Origin: JANQQC01 sp965262255
Lineage (GTDB): Bacteria; Pseudomonadota; Alphaproteobacteria; Caulobacterales; Hyphomonadaceae
Reading direction: 5' to 3'
Assembly: GCA_965262255.1 (NCBI GenBank)
Contig: OZ253505.1
Coordinates: forward strand, 1,426,001-1,490,000
Length of the DNA: 64,000 nt
Shown: piece after piece, positions 37,505 through 47,289 of the stretch
Numbering within the stretch: the first letter of the stretch is position 1
How the letters are laid out: each line of letters starts with the position of its first letter
The notes under the pieces: model-generated
Database searches by the model: none
Told to the model about the DNA's origin: nothing
The model's input: only the letters and a program-made list of their open reading frames with translations
Program-made: the position numbers and the translations under genes

Positions 37505-38425
37505 TCACTTTTTCACCTCTCGCAAGGACGACACGTCTTCAAAAATATCACAAGTCTCAAAAAAATAAGACAAAACAGCTAAAACAGCACATTGTCGCTT
37601 AACAGCTCCTTTCATCCCGCCTGCAAATTGTTGCAAATCCGCAAAAATATCATCTGAGTTCACGTACTTTTCTTTTGCTTTAGCATAACGCTCGCGAAAA
37701 CTCTGCGCTATTCGTTCACCTAATACCGGATCTATTTCTTCTTCGATAAGTTTTTGAACTAATGGCATTCGAAGACTACCAATCAAGAGCAGACCCTTAG
37801 TCTCCGTCGATAACCGATTTACCGACATCTTTTCCTCGGACGGAATCGAAACTGAGAGCGCTGGATCAATTTCTCTTTGAGATATCTCTACCACGATCGG
37901 CAGCAAAGCTGCAACATCTAGGTCGTCAAATGTCTCGACAGTCGGAACAAAACCAAACAAGCTTTGAAGATGGAGCGATTCAAGACTAACCACTATTTCT
38001 TTCAATTCGTCAAATTCCAATGTGTCTTTTCTTACACTATCGGCTTCAGAATTAAAGTCTCTTAATAATTGCTCGACCTCGGCAGGTAGACCCTGAGTTG
38101 AATTGTGTACGAATCTCCATCGTACCATTCTCTCTTTCCAAAAAGCCTTCGCGCCGGCGTAATCTTCGCCAATTTTCTTTAAAACAACCGCTTGCTTGAT
38201 CGTATTCGGTGCGTAGCACTGAAACACTGTTTTCTCGGATACCTGATACCCGTCCGTTTTCATATCTCCGGCACTCCCGTAGGATCGGATTATACGAAAA
38301 TCAGTACCATATTTACATTTCATGATTCGTGTAAACAAATCTTCAAACGCCTGCCCCTTACTCTCCAAAAACACAATCCTGAAGAGTAATGCATATATCC
38401 ACATTTGAAAATCTTTATTCGACAT
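37505..38425 (-). CDS. ABC-3C system third component with REase-like N-terminus
   Basis: The 306-residue protein is first in the operon. Residues ~24-75 (QAFEDLFTRIM, GSAGDMKTDGY at 50-60, VFQCYAP at 67-73) look like a restriction-endonuclease-fold core. The usual (D/E)xK is replaced by Gln-Cys-Tyr after the strand, so catalysis is uncertain. The rest is helical, matching the C-terminal ABC-3C domain. In these systems the third component is the presumed effector or target-recognition subunit. One base separates it from the middle gene. Confidence 0.8.
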   Translation of the reverse strand: MSNKDFQMWIYALLFRIVFLESKGQAFEDLFTRIMKCKYGTDFRIIRSYGSAGDMKTDGYQVSEKTVFQCYAPNTIKQAVVLKKIGEDYAGAKAFWKERMVRWRFVHNSTQGLPAEVEQLLRDFNSEADSVRKDTLEFDELKEIVVSLESLHLQSLFGFVPTVETFDDLDVAALLPIVVEISQREIDPALSVSIPSEEKMSVNRLSTETKGLLLIGSLRMPLVQKLIEEEIDPVLGERIAQSFRERYAKAKEKYVNSDDIFADLQQFAGGMKGAVKRQCAVLAVLSYFFETCDIFEDVSSLREVKK

Positions 38426-38802
38426 TGATCTAGTTCACTTGTACTTAGAGAAATCGTTCCCACCGTATGACATCGATTCGAAGCCGCTAGTTTGCTTTTC
38501 AGTAAAAACCACCCATTCACTGATGGGCTAGTTGTCCAGTAACCAAAACCCCATAAAAACGAGACGTTGCCCGTTACTAGAATACTTAAAAAACTTGCTA
38601 AATGTAGCACAAATAAAAGGCAATAAACAAATTTCGGTGTCGTCCTAACTTTACATTTGACATCGTCGAATGATCATATTGGTTTAAACTGAGTAACAAC
38701 AGCGTTCAGCAGTGTACCGTGACACCCTAGATTATAGATATTCCTTGCAACTAATGAGTCCGCCATTATACCAACTCTTCCAACCTTCATAAACACTTCA
38801 AA
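38426..38802. other. Intergenic region between tRNA-Val and the ABC-3C operon
   Basis: About 377 bases without a convincing gene. It should contain the promoter of the ABC-3C operon, read leftwards. No integrase, transposase remnant or second copy of the tRNA 3' end was seen. Confidence 0.45.
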
Positions 38803-38877
<75 letters not shown>

Positions 38878-39055
38878 TGTCTGAGGTTTATCACCTACTA
38901 TTTTGCCCTCCTTCAAATTGGTATTTAGAAGTCACAGAACTTTCTAATTTATGTCCTGCTTAGATTGGTACAGTATACTATAATTTCTTGTTATAAATGC
39001 AAACGATAGCACTGGTGTAACTCTCGTTCGGGAAACACTAAATCGCCTTTACCCT

Positions 39056-39865
39056 ATGCCCGTAAACTCATACCATCAAGTCGACAATCGACTTAACATC
39101 GCGTTAAAGATTGCGAAAAATGCTCGTGGCATATCTTTGCCAGCCTTCCGCGCTAATCACGAAATATCTAACAAAACAGCAGAGACAAACACTTTTGATC
39201 CCGTCACAAAGACCGACTTGGCTGTTGAAGCATCCTTTCGCCCTATTATCAATGAAGCTTTTCCAAATGATTCTATTGTCGGCGAAGAGTTTCCAGATGA
39301 AACAGGAAACTCGGGCTGGACTTGGTTCTTAGACCCTATAGATGGGACGCGGTCTTTCGTCTCCGGATTACCTACTTGGTCAACACTTATCGGTGTGCAG
39401 AATGATGAGAAAGGTCTTTCGCTCGGAGTAATTGATCTTCCTGCTCTCAAAGAGTGCTATTACGGCAAGCTCAGTTCTGCGAACTTTGAAAGTTCAGGGC
39501 TAAATAAAGAAATACGTGTGTCAGATTGTCGTTCTCTTGATGAGGCAACAATATCAACAACAGATCCATTTATACTTAGTAGGCTGGAACAAGAGGGCTG
39601 GAAAAGTCTTCGACGGTCTGCGCGGATTATACGTTATGGTTTGGACGCTTACGCCTACGCACGATTGGCCGCTGGTAGCATTGATCTGGTCGCCGAATCT
39701 GGACTACAACCATGGGATATGTGTGCCTTGGTTCCACTTGTTCGGGGGGCTGGAGGTATTGTTTGCGACTGGGATGGAAGTAGTCCTAAGCTCGGAGGTA
39801 GAATAGTTTGTGCAGCGACTCAGTCTTTAATGGATGAAGCTCTAAATTTTCTCTCGAGTTGCTAA
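39056..39865 (+). CDS. hisN: Histidinol-phosphatase, inositol monophosphatase family
   Basis: The 269-residue enzyme has the metal-binding motifs of the IMPase superfamily: DPVTKTDLAVE, VGEEFPDE, the WFLDPIDGTRSFVSG core and LQPWDMCALVPLVRGAGG. Family members in alphaproteobacteria serve as the HisN histidinol-phosphate phosphatase; an inositol or sugar phosphatase role cannot be excluded from sequence. Start at ATG 39056, just after the divergent tRNA. Confidence 0.85.
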   Translation: MPVNSYHQVDNRLNIALKIAKNARGISLPAFRANHEISNKTAETNTFDPVTKTDLAVEASFRPIINEAFPNDSIVGEEFPDETGNSGWTWFLDPIDGTRSFVSGLPTWSTLIGVQNDEKGLSLGVIDLPALKECYYGKLSSANFESSGLNKEIRVSDCRSLDEATISTTDPFILSRLEQEGWKSLRRSARIIRYGLDAYAYARLAAGSIDLVAESGLQPWDMCALVPLVRGAGGIVCDWDGSSPKLGGRIVCAATQSLMDEALNFLSSC

Positions 39866-39914
39866 AAAAGTAGCAAATCTCCCATCGCATTCTTGCAAAC
39901 AGTATTGTTGATAT

Positions 39915-42074
39915 ATGCCACGTTCCTCTGCTCTTAGTTCATCCCGCAACGCAGCCGTCACGATACCCATGTTGAAAGACTGGGTGCCACATAGACCTGT
40001 TCGAAATTGGGATAAACTCGAGGGAGGAAAACGTTTTGAAGTTGTTTCTGACTATGAGCCTGCCGGTGATCAAGTTGATGCTATTCCTAAGCTGGTAGAA
40101 GGGATTAAAAGTGGTGACCGCGACCAAGTGATCCTCGGCGCAACAGGTACCGGAAAAACATTTACCATGGCCAAGGTAATTGAAGCGACACAGCGCCCCG
40201 CCCTCATACTGGCACCAAATAAAACATTGGCTGCTCAGCTTTACGGCGAGTTCAAGTCGTTCTTTCCCAACAACTCCGTTGAATACTTTGTTTCGTACTA
40301 CGATTACTATCAACCCGAAGCCTATGTTCCAAACCGTGATCTTTACATTGAAAAAGAGTCGTCAGTAAACGAAGCTATCGATCGTATGCGTCACTCCGCG
40401 ACTCGGGCGATACTCGAACGTGACGACGTCATTATTGTTGCTAGCGTTTCGTGTATTTACGGCATAGGCGCAGTGGAAACTTACACAGGAATGTCTTTCA
40501 CATTGGCTTCTGGAACAACTGTTTCGCAAAAAGAAGTCATCACCAAATTAGTGAACTGCCAATATCAACGGAATGACACGGCTTTTGAACGCGGTACATT
40601 TCGAGTCCGCGGGGATATCATTGATATATTTCCTGCCCATTACGAAGATCGGGCTTGGAAACTTTCGTTTTTCGGAGATGAACTTGAAGCGATCACTGAG
40701 TTTGATCCTCTGACGGGCAAGCGATCTTCCACACTGGAAATTATCAGAGTATACGCTAACAGCCACTATGTCACTCCGAGACCAACTCTGAATCAGGCAA
40801 TCGACGGTATCGGAAGAGAACTCAAAGAAACGTTAGATGATCTAAATAGTAATAACAAATTATTAGAAGCACAGAGACTAGACCAACGAACAACCTATGA
40901 TCTAGAGATGATCGCCGCAACCGGTGTTTGCTCTGGTATAGAAAACTACTCTCGTTATCTTACCGGACGTAAGCCTGGCGAACCGCCTCCTACACTTTTT
41001 GAATACGTTCCAGAAAACGCAATTCTATTTGTTGACGAAAGCCATCAAACAATTCCCCAACTTGGAGCTATGTTTAAAGGCGACTATTCTCGCAAGCACA
41101 CTCTCGCAGAGTATGGTTTCCGGCTACCAAGTTGTAAAGATAATAGACCACTAAGGTTTGAGGAATGGTTACAAATGCGACCTCAAACGGTCAACGTATC
41201 TGCTACGCCAGGGCCTTGGGAGAAGGAACAAACTAAGGGTAAATTCGTTGAACTTCTTATTCGCCCGACTGGATTAGTCGATCCGCCGGTGGAAATTCGA
41301 CCCGTGTCTGGAAAGATCACTCAGGTCGATGATGTAACGAACGAAGTTAAAGCAGTTGCGACTAGAGGACACCGGTCTTTAATAACAACCCTAACGAAGA
41401 AACTGTCTGAACAATTAACCGAGTATTTACATGAGCAAGGCGTTAAAGTTCGCTATATGCATTCTGACATTGATACCATAGAGCGTATTGAGATAATCCG
41501 AGACCTGAGACTTGGAATTTTTGATGTCTTAGTCGGTATCAACCTACTTCGGGAAGGTTTAGATATCCCTGAATGTGGATTCGTTGGGATCTTGGATGCC
41601 GATAAAGAGGGATTCCTGCGTTCAGAAACGAGTTTGATTCAAACTATTGGAAGGGCCGCTCGTAACGCCGATGCAAAAGTTGTTCTTTATGCCGATCATG
41701 AAACCAACTCTATTCGCCGTGCCATGGCTGAAACAACGCGACGACGGGAGAAACAGGTTGTCCACAACAAGAAATTTAATATCACCCCAACGACGATTAA
41801 TCGTGCTGTCCCAGATATTCTGGCCAATCTCGGAGAGAATGCGACGCTAGCCAATTCCTCTAAACGTATGCTCGACCGAAGAACCGCTTACAATTCTGTT
41901 ACCGACACTCGTTCGAAAACCAAAGACCAATCTAAAGTCGGTCACAATATCAATGCTGTAATTGCCGAGCTCGAGAAGGAAATGAGAGCCGCGGCTTCCG
42001 ACCTCGAGTTTGAGGAAGCCGCGAGATTAAGGGATGAGATTAAATCACTGCGGGAAAGCGAACTGGGCATATAG
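39915..42074 (+). CDS. uvrB: UvrABC system protein B
   Basis: The 719-residue protein is complete UvrB. It has the P-loop ILGATGTGKTFTMAKV, the beta-hairpin region YYDYYQPEAYVPNRDLYIEK, the DESHQT box, the SF2 motif VGINLLREGLDIPE, QTIGRAARN and a C-terminal UVR motif (AVIAELEKEMRAAASDLEFE). It loads onto UvrA-marked lesions for nucleotide excision repair. A ~30-residue N-terminal extension precedes the core. No alphaproteobacterial LexA box was seen upstream. Confidence 0.97.
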   Translation: MPRSSALSSSRNAAVTIPMLKDWVPHRPVRNWDKLEGGKRFEVVSDYEPAGDQVDAIPKLVEGIKSGDRDQVILGATGTGKTFTMAKVIEATQRPALILAPNKTLAAQLYGEFKSFFPNNSVEYFVSYYDYYQPEAYVPNRDLYIEKESSVNEAIDRMRHSATRAILERDDVIIVASVSCIYGIGAVETYTGMSFTLASGTTVSQKEVITKLVNCQYQRNDTAFERGTFRVRGDIIDIFPAHYEDRAWKLSFFGDELEAITEFDPLTGKRSSTLEIIRVYANSHYVTPRPTLNQAIDGIGRELKETLDDLNSNNKLLEAQRLDQRTTYDLEMIAATGVCSGIENYSRYLTGRKPGEPPPTLFEYVPENAILFVDESHQTIPQLGAMFKGDYSRKHTLAEYGFRLPSCKDNRPLRFEEWLQMRPQTVNVSATPGPWEKEQTKGKFVELLIRPTGLVDPPVEIRPVSGKITQVDDVTNEVKAVATRGHRSLITTLTKKLSEQLTEYLHEQGVKVRYMHSDIDTIERIEIIRDLRLGIFDVLVGINLLREGLDIPECGFVGILDADKEGFLRSETSLIQTIGRAARNADAKVVLYADHETNSIRRAMAETTRRREKQVVHNKKFNITPTTINRAVPDILANLGENATLANSSKRMLDRRTAYNSVTDTRSKTKDQSKVGHNINAVIAELEKEMRAAASDLEFEEAARLRDEIKSLRESELGI

Positions 42075-42132
42075 TTGCATTAATTTGATGCAAACCTATA
42101 TTCATAGAGATTATTTCAATAAAGTTTGAGAG

Positions 42133-43590
42133 ATGACAGAAAATTTCGATCCCGAACAGATAATAGAGCTTCTTGAGAACAAGTATGAGGAAGCAGTATC
42201 CGGCCTTAAATCGGCCCTTCTGGAGTATTGTGAAACAAAAACTCCGCCCGAAGAAATTCGCAAGACCAAGAATAAGTACTGCTATCCGGAACTGGTTATT
42301 CGTTACAATCCTGATGGACCACCTCCTCCATTAAGTAGATCTTTCGGGAAACTGTCTGTTGCAGGTAAATACGTTGTTACGATTACCCGCCCGAAACTTT
42401 TTCATTACTATCTCTTAAAGCAATTGAAACTTCTAAAAGAAGTATATGCTGACGACCTTGAGGTTGAGGTACGCAAGTCAGCAACGCCTATACCTTTTCC
42501 TTATGTTTGGGACGAAACGATAGGAAAATCTATTAGCGCTATCCCTCCAGCAGAACTCGCTCGCTGGTTCCCTACAACTGCTTTGAGCTCAATCAATGAC
42601 GAAATAGCTGACGGTGATTTCGTAAATCCCAAATATGGTCGACCGCTCGCTTTATTTGAGGCTCCCCGAGTTGATTACTCCCTAGGACGTCTCAAACATT
42701 ATAGCGGCACCGAACCGGAGTATTTTCAAAGATTCGTGTTGTTCACAAACTATCATCGGTATGTCGACGAATTCTGCGCTTGGGCAAAAGAATCCCTTTC
42801 AACTTCTGACAGATACGAAAGTCTAGTAGTTCCAGGGAACTTTCGAGCAGTTGCTGGTGCTGACAACATTCAAGACGTTATTGACTCTGCGACTTGGGCA
42901 AAGCATCAAATGCCCGCCTATCATTTGACGGGCAAAGACAAAAAGGGAATCACTCTGGTAAATATAGGTGTCGGGCCTTCTAACGCTAAAACGATAACGG
43001 ACCACGTCGCTGTATTACGTCCAGAATGCTGGATCATGGTCGGTCACTGCGGCGGACTCAGACAATCCCAATCCCTCGGCGATTATGTTCTGGCCCACGC
43101 TTATCTGCGGGCGGAGCATGTTCTTGACGATGTCATGGCTCCAGATATCCCCATTCCTCCAATTGCGGAAATTCAAGTCGCCTTACAAGAAGCAGCAGCG
43201 GAAGTAACTGGTGATCGCGGTGAGAAACTCAAAAATCGATTACGAACAGGAACTGTCGCTACCACTGACGATCGGAACTGGGAACTGAGATTTGCCGAGT
43301 CTGCTAGGCGTTTCAATCAGTCACGCGCTATTGCTGTAGATATGGAGAGTGCTACCATAGCAGCAAACGGGTTTCGACTAAGAGTTCCTTATGGGGTGTT
43401 ACTGTGCGTCTCCGATAAGCCTCTTCACGGAGAAATCAAACTCCCCGGTGCTGCTAACCGGTTTTATGAGCGAGCCATAAACGAGCATATTCGCATTGGG
43501 ATTCAAACGCTTGAGCTTTTGGCCGAGGGAGGGGCCTCTCGTTTACATAGCCGTAAATTACGAGCATTTGACGAACCGCCGTTCAGGTAG
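42133..43590 (+). CDS. amn: AMP nucleosidase
   Basis: The 485-residue protein matches Amn in length. An N-terminal AMP-nucleosidase-specific domain (YVWDETIGKSISAIPP, RFVLFTNYHRYVDEF) precedes a nucleoside phosphorylase/hydrolase fold (VNIGVGPSNAKTITDHVAVL, MVGHCGGLRQSQ, AVDMESATIAANGFR). It hydrolyses AMP to adenine and ribose-5-phosphate and is usually allosterically controlled by ATP and phosphate. It lies 58 bases after uvrB. Confidence 0.95.
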   Translation: MTENFDPEQIIELLENKYEEAVSGLKSALLEYCETKTPPEEIRKTKNKYCYPELVIRYNPDGPPPPLSRSFGKLSVAGKYVVTITRPKLFHYYLLKQLKLLKEVYADDLEVEVRKSATPIPFPYVWDETIGKSISAIPPAELARWFPTTALSSINDEIADGDFVNPKYGRPLALFEAPRVDYSLGRLKHYSGTEPEYFQRFVLFTNYHRYVDEFCAWAKESLSTSDRYESLVVPGNFRAVAGADNIQDVIDSATWAKHQMPAYHLTGKDKKGITLVNIGVGPSNAKTITDHVAVLRPECWIMVGHCGGLRQSQSLGDYVLAHAYLRAEHVLDDVMAPDIPIPPIAEIQVALQEAAAEVTGDRGEKLKNRLRTGTVATTDDRNWELRFAESARRFNQSRAIAVDMESATIAANGFRLRVPYGVLLCVSDKPLHGEIKLPGAANRFYERAINEHIRIGIQTLELLAEGGASRLHSRKLRAFDEPPFR

Positions 43591-43641
43591 GCTGTTGCGC
43601 TACTCGTATCCAAAACATAATCTACTAACAAGGTCTGGTCC

Positions 43642-44424
43642 ATGGAGAATCGTGTCAAGAATTTTACCAGCATCCGCAATTTCAGAGATTTTGGCGGCTA
43701 TTCAACTCATGACGGCGGGATGATTCGTACCGGTAAATTGTATCGTTCGGGTAACTATTCAGAAGCAACACCTGAAGAACTTGAGCAAGTTAAATCACTA
43801 AACATTGCGTTCCAAGTAGACTTGCGTCGCCCCGACGAAAGAGAGCGAATGGTTGCAAAATGGTCTGCGCCCTATACTATCACCCATGATGGCGGGCGAG
43901 AGAGCGAAGCACCTCATGTGCAGTTTTTGAAACAGGTTGAAGTAGATAAGGACGAAGCAGAAGGTTGGATGATAAACTATTATAAGAAAGCGCCGTTCCG
44001 CACTCATCACATTGAACTGTTTCGGTGTTGGTTCGACGGCCTATTGAAACTAGAGGACGATGAAGCCGCCCTTGTGAACTGTACCGCAGGAAAAGATCGC
44101 ACAGGACTTCTTTGTGCATTCACCAAACACGCTTTAGGCGTTGATGAGGAGACTCTCATAGAAGATTATCTACTTACGAACACTGCCGCTAACGTTAAGG
44201 AGCGTCTATCTTCGGCAACTGTTTGGTTCAACAAGCAAATCAAACAGAATTATACCGCCGAAGTGTATTGGCCATTCATCGGTGTACGCGCTATCTTTTT
44301 CAAGACCGCGTTAGAGACTATAACCCTGAAAACAGGTTCTTTAAGTGCCTATTTGGAAGATGTCATCGGATTGAAGGACGAGGACATTAAGTCTCTCAGA
44401 AAGCACTTCGTCATTTATGATTAA
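43642..44424 (+). CDS. Tyrosine-protein phosphatase-like protein
   Basis: The 260-residue protein belongs to the tyrosine phosphatase family with a Cx5R loop, VNCTAGKDRTGLLCAF. It has the typical N-terminal NFRDFGGYSTHDGGMIRTGKLYRSG and QVDLRRPDER. It probably dephosphorylates phosphotyrosine or phosphoinositide-like substrates; the physiological target is unknown. The stop overlaps the convergent Tim44-like gene by four bases. Confidence 0.88.
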   Translation: MENRVKNFTSIRNFRDFGGYSTHDGGMIRTGKLYRSGNYSEATPEELEQVKSLNIAFQVDLRRPDERERMVAKWSAPYTITHDGGRESEAPHVQFLKQVEVDKDEAEGWMINYYKKAPFRTHHIELFRCWFDGLLKLEDDEAALVNCTAGKDRTGLLCAFTKHALGVDEETLIEDYLLTNTAANVKERLSSATVWFNKQIKQNYTAEVYWPFIGVRAIFFKTALETITLKTGSLSAYLEDVIGLKDEDIKSLRKHFVIYD

Positions 44425-45044
44425 TTGACGGGTTCGACATCGTCAAGAATCCAGTTCGGATTCGAATTCGATACATCACGTCTGAATACCCATATTTCAC
44501 TAGTGCGATGTTCACGCGTTCCTTCAATCAGTTCGGCATCAAAACGAACCGAAATTCGGGCAATTCCATCCTTTATTGACGCTTCTTCTACTTCCATCAC
44601 TCTAATCTGGCTGAACTCTAAAGGTTTCTCCTTTTCTTTTTCTCGCCGAGTGATCTCCTCGTCCCAAACAGCGTATACTACATCGTCTAGTAATGGCCGA
44701 ATTGTATCTCGATCGCCTTTGTTAAAGGCTTCGACAAGCATTTCGTAAGCCTCTTTCGCCCCGTTCATAAAGGCATTGCTTGAGAAGTTTTTATCTGCTT
44801 GGTAAATTTCCGACAGACCACTAGCCGCAGGACCAGTGAAAATTGGTTCTTCTTCTTCCTCATCTTCTTGTTCTTCCTTCTTTGATAGTCTCTCTTTCAC
44901 GTCTTTCTTAGCCAGTTTCGATTGATTAGCCGCCTTGGCTGGCGACTTTTTAAAGCCGACATCTTTGCCTAAGACGGAATACAATTTGTACAGAACAAAC
45001 AGAACAACAGCAGAAAGTGCAAAAATTTCGAAAGTAATCATCAA
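44421..45044 (-). CDS. Tim44/TimA-like domain membrane protein
   Basis: The 207-residue protein has an N-terminal membrane helix (FEIFALSAVVLFVLYKLYSVL), a charged low-complexity linker (KEEQEDEEEEEP) and a C-terminal Tim44-like domain with FMNGAKEAYEMLVEAFNKGD and HRTSEIWVFRRD. In alphaproteobacteria this TimA homologue sits next to secB, as it does here, and is related to the mitochondrial import subunit Tim44. Its bacterial role is probably in the envelope and is not settled. Confidence 0.88.
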   Translation of the reverse strand: MMITFEIFALSAVVLFVLYKLYSVLGKDVGFKKSPAKAANQSKLAKKDVKERLSKKEEQEDEEEEEPIFTGPAASGLSEIYQADKNFSSNAFMNGAKEAYEMLVEAFNKGDRDTIRPLLDDVVYAVWDEEITRREKEKEKPLEFSQIRVMEVEEASIKDGIARISVRFDAELIEGTREHRTSEIWVFRRDVSNSNPNWILDDVEPVN

Positions 45045-45325
45045 TGCATCCGTTGAATTGCGAGAGGTTGGAACTTACATGTTAGCATGTATTAAGACGC
45101 TATATTTGTCACTGGCACGTTGCAAATGCGAATATTTTTCTTTGAGCAAACTATATTTTAGATTGCAAATTACCATATTGGAACACATTTGGGCAATTTC
45201 AAGCATTCTTGACAAATTTAGCGTAAGAACTGACCAAAGCCCATTCGGTACTTTAGCAATGACGCCTAACGGTCGGCACGATACAAACTGTCAAACCTTT
45301 TTAACCTCTATCGGAGAAATATTTC

Positions 45326-45838
45326 ATGACTGACGCGCCCCCAAAGACGAATGGCAGTGCTGGATCGCCAAAGCCTAATTCCACTGCGCCAATCGTGAGA
45401 GGAATCACGCAATTCATTCGCGATTTATCTTTTGAGAATCCGGGGAACCGCCCAACACATAATCAGCCTGAGATGTCGTTAGGAGTAGATGTTGGCGCAA
45501 ACGCTATTCAGGATAATCCTAACACCTACGAGGTGATCTTGAAAATCAGAGCCTCGGCCAAGACAGACGATACGCCATTGTTTTTGATTGAATTGGAATA
45601 CGCTGGGATTTTTCACTTGGAGGGTATTCCAGAGGATCAACTAGAGCCTTTACTTTACATTGAGTGTGCTCGAATGATTTTCCCGTTTGCTCGCCAGATA
45701 GTCGCAACGATCACACGTGATGGCGGATTTCCGCCTCTTCTTCTTGATCCGGTAGACTTTGTTACTCTATATCGAGAGGGAAAGGCCAAACAGACCGCCG
45801 CCGCGGCTTCAACTCCTAAATCATCTCTTCAAATATAG
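45326..45838 (+). CDS. secB: Protein-export chaperone SecB
   Basis: The 170-residue protein matches SecB: GITQFIRDLSFENPG, LKIRASAKTDD, LFLIELEYAGIFHLEGIPED, ECARMIFPFARQIVA and GGFPPLLLDPVDF. SecB keeps preproteins unfolded and hands them to SecA. The ~22-residue N-terminal extension is variable. It is divergent from the Tim44-like gene, as usual in this class. Confidence 0.96.
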   Translation: MTDAPPKTNGSAGSPKPNSTAPIVRGITQFIRDLSFENPGNRPTHNQPEMSLGVDVGANAIQDNPNTYEVILKIRASAKTDDTPLFLIELEYAGIFHLEGIPEDQLEPLLYIECARMIFPFARQIVATITRDGGFPPLLLDPVDFVTLYREGKAKQTAAAASTPKSSLQI

Positions 45839-46006
45839 ATTTGCGTAATTCCGAAAGAACAATTGCGAAAACGGTCACTAACTATCGTAACATCTTCGAG
45901 AAAGCGCGTCTGTTCCATTGAAACGATAGTCTTCTGCTTCGCAAAGAGAATTGTGTGCCTCTGGCAACTGAGATTTTGATTTTTGCCAAAGAATTTTGCT
46001 ATTACT

Positions 46007-46381
46007 TTAACGACGTTGGTTGATCGAACGATGAAAGGCATGTAGTTTTTCATACATCGCGTCGGTGTCTTCTTCAGCCATCTCAATCAGAGTCAAGATC
46101 TCTACTTTGTCTCGTTCCATAAGAGAGAGGATTTTCGCCTCATTTTCTCGCCCGGAACGAATTTTAGCGTAAGCGACCCGAATGAGTTGCATCGTCAATA
46201 TCGCGATCGGAAAATATTGACTGGCAGCGGATATATTCTTTGGTAGATTTTTGCCAAAATTAACCTCAAATCCTGTCGCTAAAGTTAATGCTTCTTCAAC
46301 CTCTGACTTTATGCCGTCCATATCAGCTGAACGACGGACACTTTTCGTTGAATCGATAGGAGTATTGAAGTTCTGTCGCAT
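46007..46381 (-). CDS. Stand-alone copy of an unrecognised helical domain
   Basis: This 124-residue protein has no family I recognise. Residues ~24-124 align with two repeats in the exonuclease fusion at 47290..48834. Shared features are ATG followed by LP, SAASQYFPIAIL, an A-x8-E basic helix, DKVEILTLIEMA, a TD pair and a KLHAFHRSINQR ending with a paired His. The pattern is all-helical. AGGG stands eight bases before the ATG. It lies between secB and a decayed transposase and is oriented like the dnaQ operon. Function is unknown; the shared domain suggests it works with the exonuclease fusion. Confidence 0.68.
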   Translation of the reverse strand: MRQNFNTPIDSTKSVRRSADMDGIKSEVEEALTLATGFEVNFGKNLPKNISAASQYFPIAILTMQLIRVAYAKIRSGRENEAKILSLMERDKVEILTLIEMAEEDTDAMYEKLHAFHRSINQRR

Positions 46382-46529
46382 TTTGTCGACCCTGTTTTCG
46401 CCGTGGGCTATACTTATTTAATGGTCAGGCGTTACTATTAGGAGATTAACCATTTCGTTTTGCCGTGCAGTGTTTGCCGTTACCTTTCTTTACAATCTTA
46501 GCTCATATAATTCAATACAATTTTTTTAG

Positions 46530-46893
46530 ATACAAATCGATCTATGCTACACGAGGCGAGTATACAGGGTCACGAGGGGCCGTTGATCTTCTAGTCCGTT
46601 TGCGAACTGAACATCCTATGCTGAAATAATTTTTTGCTGACAGCGGGTATGTTGGCCCCGTCTAGACCAATTTGGCCAAGTTGAATACTCCCGAGATTGA
46701 AGTTGTCCATTAGAATATGGAAACCAAGAGGCTTGTCCTCGCTTCTAAACGATTGGTTGATGAACGGATTCTTGTCTGGAGGTCTAGTTTTCGTAGATTC
46801 GCCAAAGAAGATGACGAAAGAAAGGCCAATTCATCTACCGCTTAGCTGTTCCTTGCTACCATTATGGAGTACCAAAAAATACTCAATCGAAAT
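46530..46893 (+). pseudogene. Decayed IS5-family transposase (C-terminal part)
   Basis: Translation gives a degenerate IS5-type transposase. HEASIQGHEGP is in one frame, then GAVDLLVRLRTEHPMLK, FFADSGYVGP, KRLVDERILVWRSSFRRFA and KEDDERK are in the next frame (46573 onward). This matches the family pattern VH-x-A-x-IQD-x-x-GA, FADxGYxG and R-x-VVER-x-x-AW-x-x-x-x-RR. At least four in-frame stops and one frameshift near 46573 show it is dead. The N-terminal half and inverted repeats are not recognisable. Confidence 0.72.
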
Positions 46894-47289
46894 TACCCGA
46901 ACAACCGAATTCAAAGACTAGAATCTATTCGAATCACCAAGTTACCATGCTATTTTTTCCAATTTTGGCTCCAAAATCTAGTTGTTTGTTCTAGATAACG
47001 AGTATTTGGCCTTCTCAGGTTACCCTCCCAACATCTCCTGATGCACCTAAGTTTGTGAGCCTTTTTCGGAAAGACTTAAAATCATCTTTGCAGAAATCCG
47101 TATGTTTGGTGGGAAGCAGAGAATTGCTCGGCAATCCATTTTGATTCTCTGGACACCTTAACCCAGGTTGCTTTAACCGGTAAGCCGCGTACAAAGCTGT
47201 TATAATTTCCACGTTTTTGGATGTTTACCAAAACTGTTTCAGGCATTGCTACCGCTTAAACTCGCAAAGGATTTAGTTTATTCTCCTTA
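46894..47289. other. Intergenic region after the transposase remnant
   Basis: About 400 bases with no convincing gene. A 65-codon minus-strand frame at 47015..47212 has no recognisable feature or family. The stretch probably holds further decayed insertion sequence or the end of the dnaQ-paralogue transcript. Confidence 0.4.

Noticed and set aside
39859..39876. Hairpin TTGCTA/TAGCAA between hisN and uvrB
   Set aside because: Only 6 bp, AT-rich and without a U-run; easily expected by chance.
46697..46921. A 74-codon plus-strand open frame
   Set aside because: It is in a different frame from the IS5-like transposase remnant that overlaps it and has no recognisable features; the transposase reading explains the sequence better.
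47015..47212. A 65-codon minus-strand open frame
   Set aside because: No family resemblance, no ribosome site, and next to decayed mobile DNA; it is within chance length.
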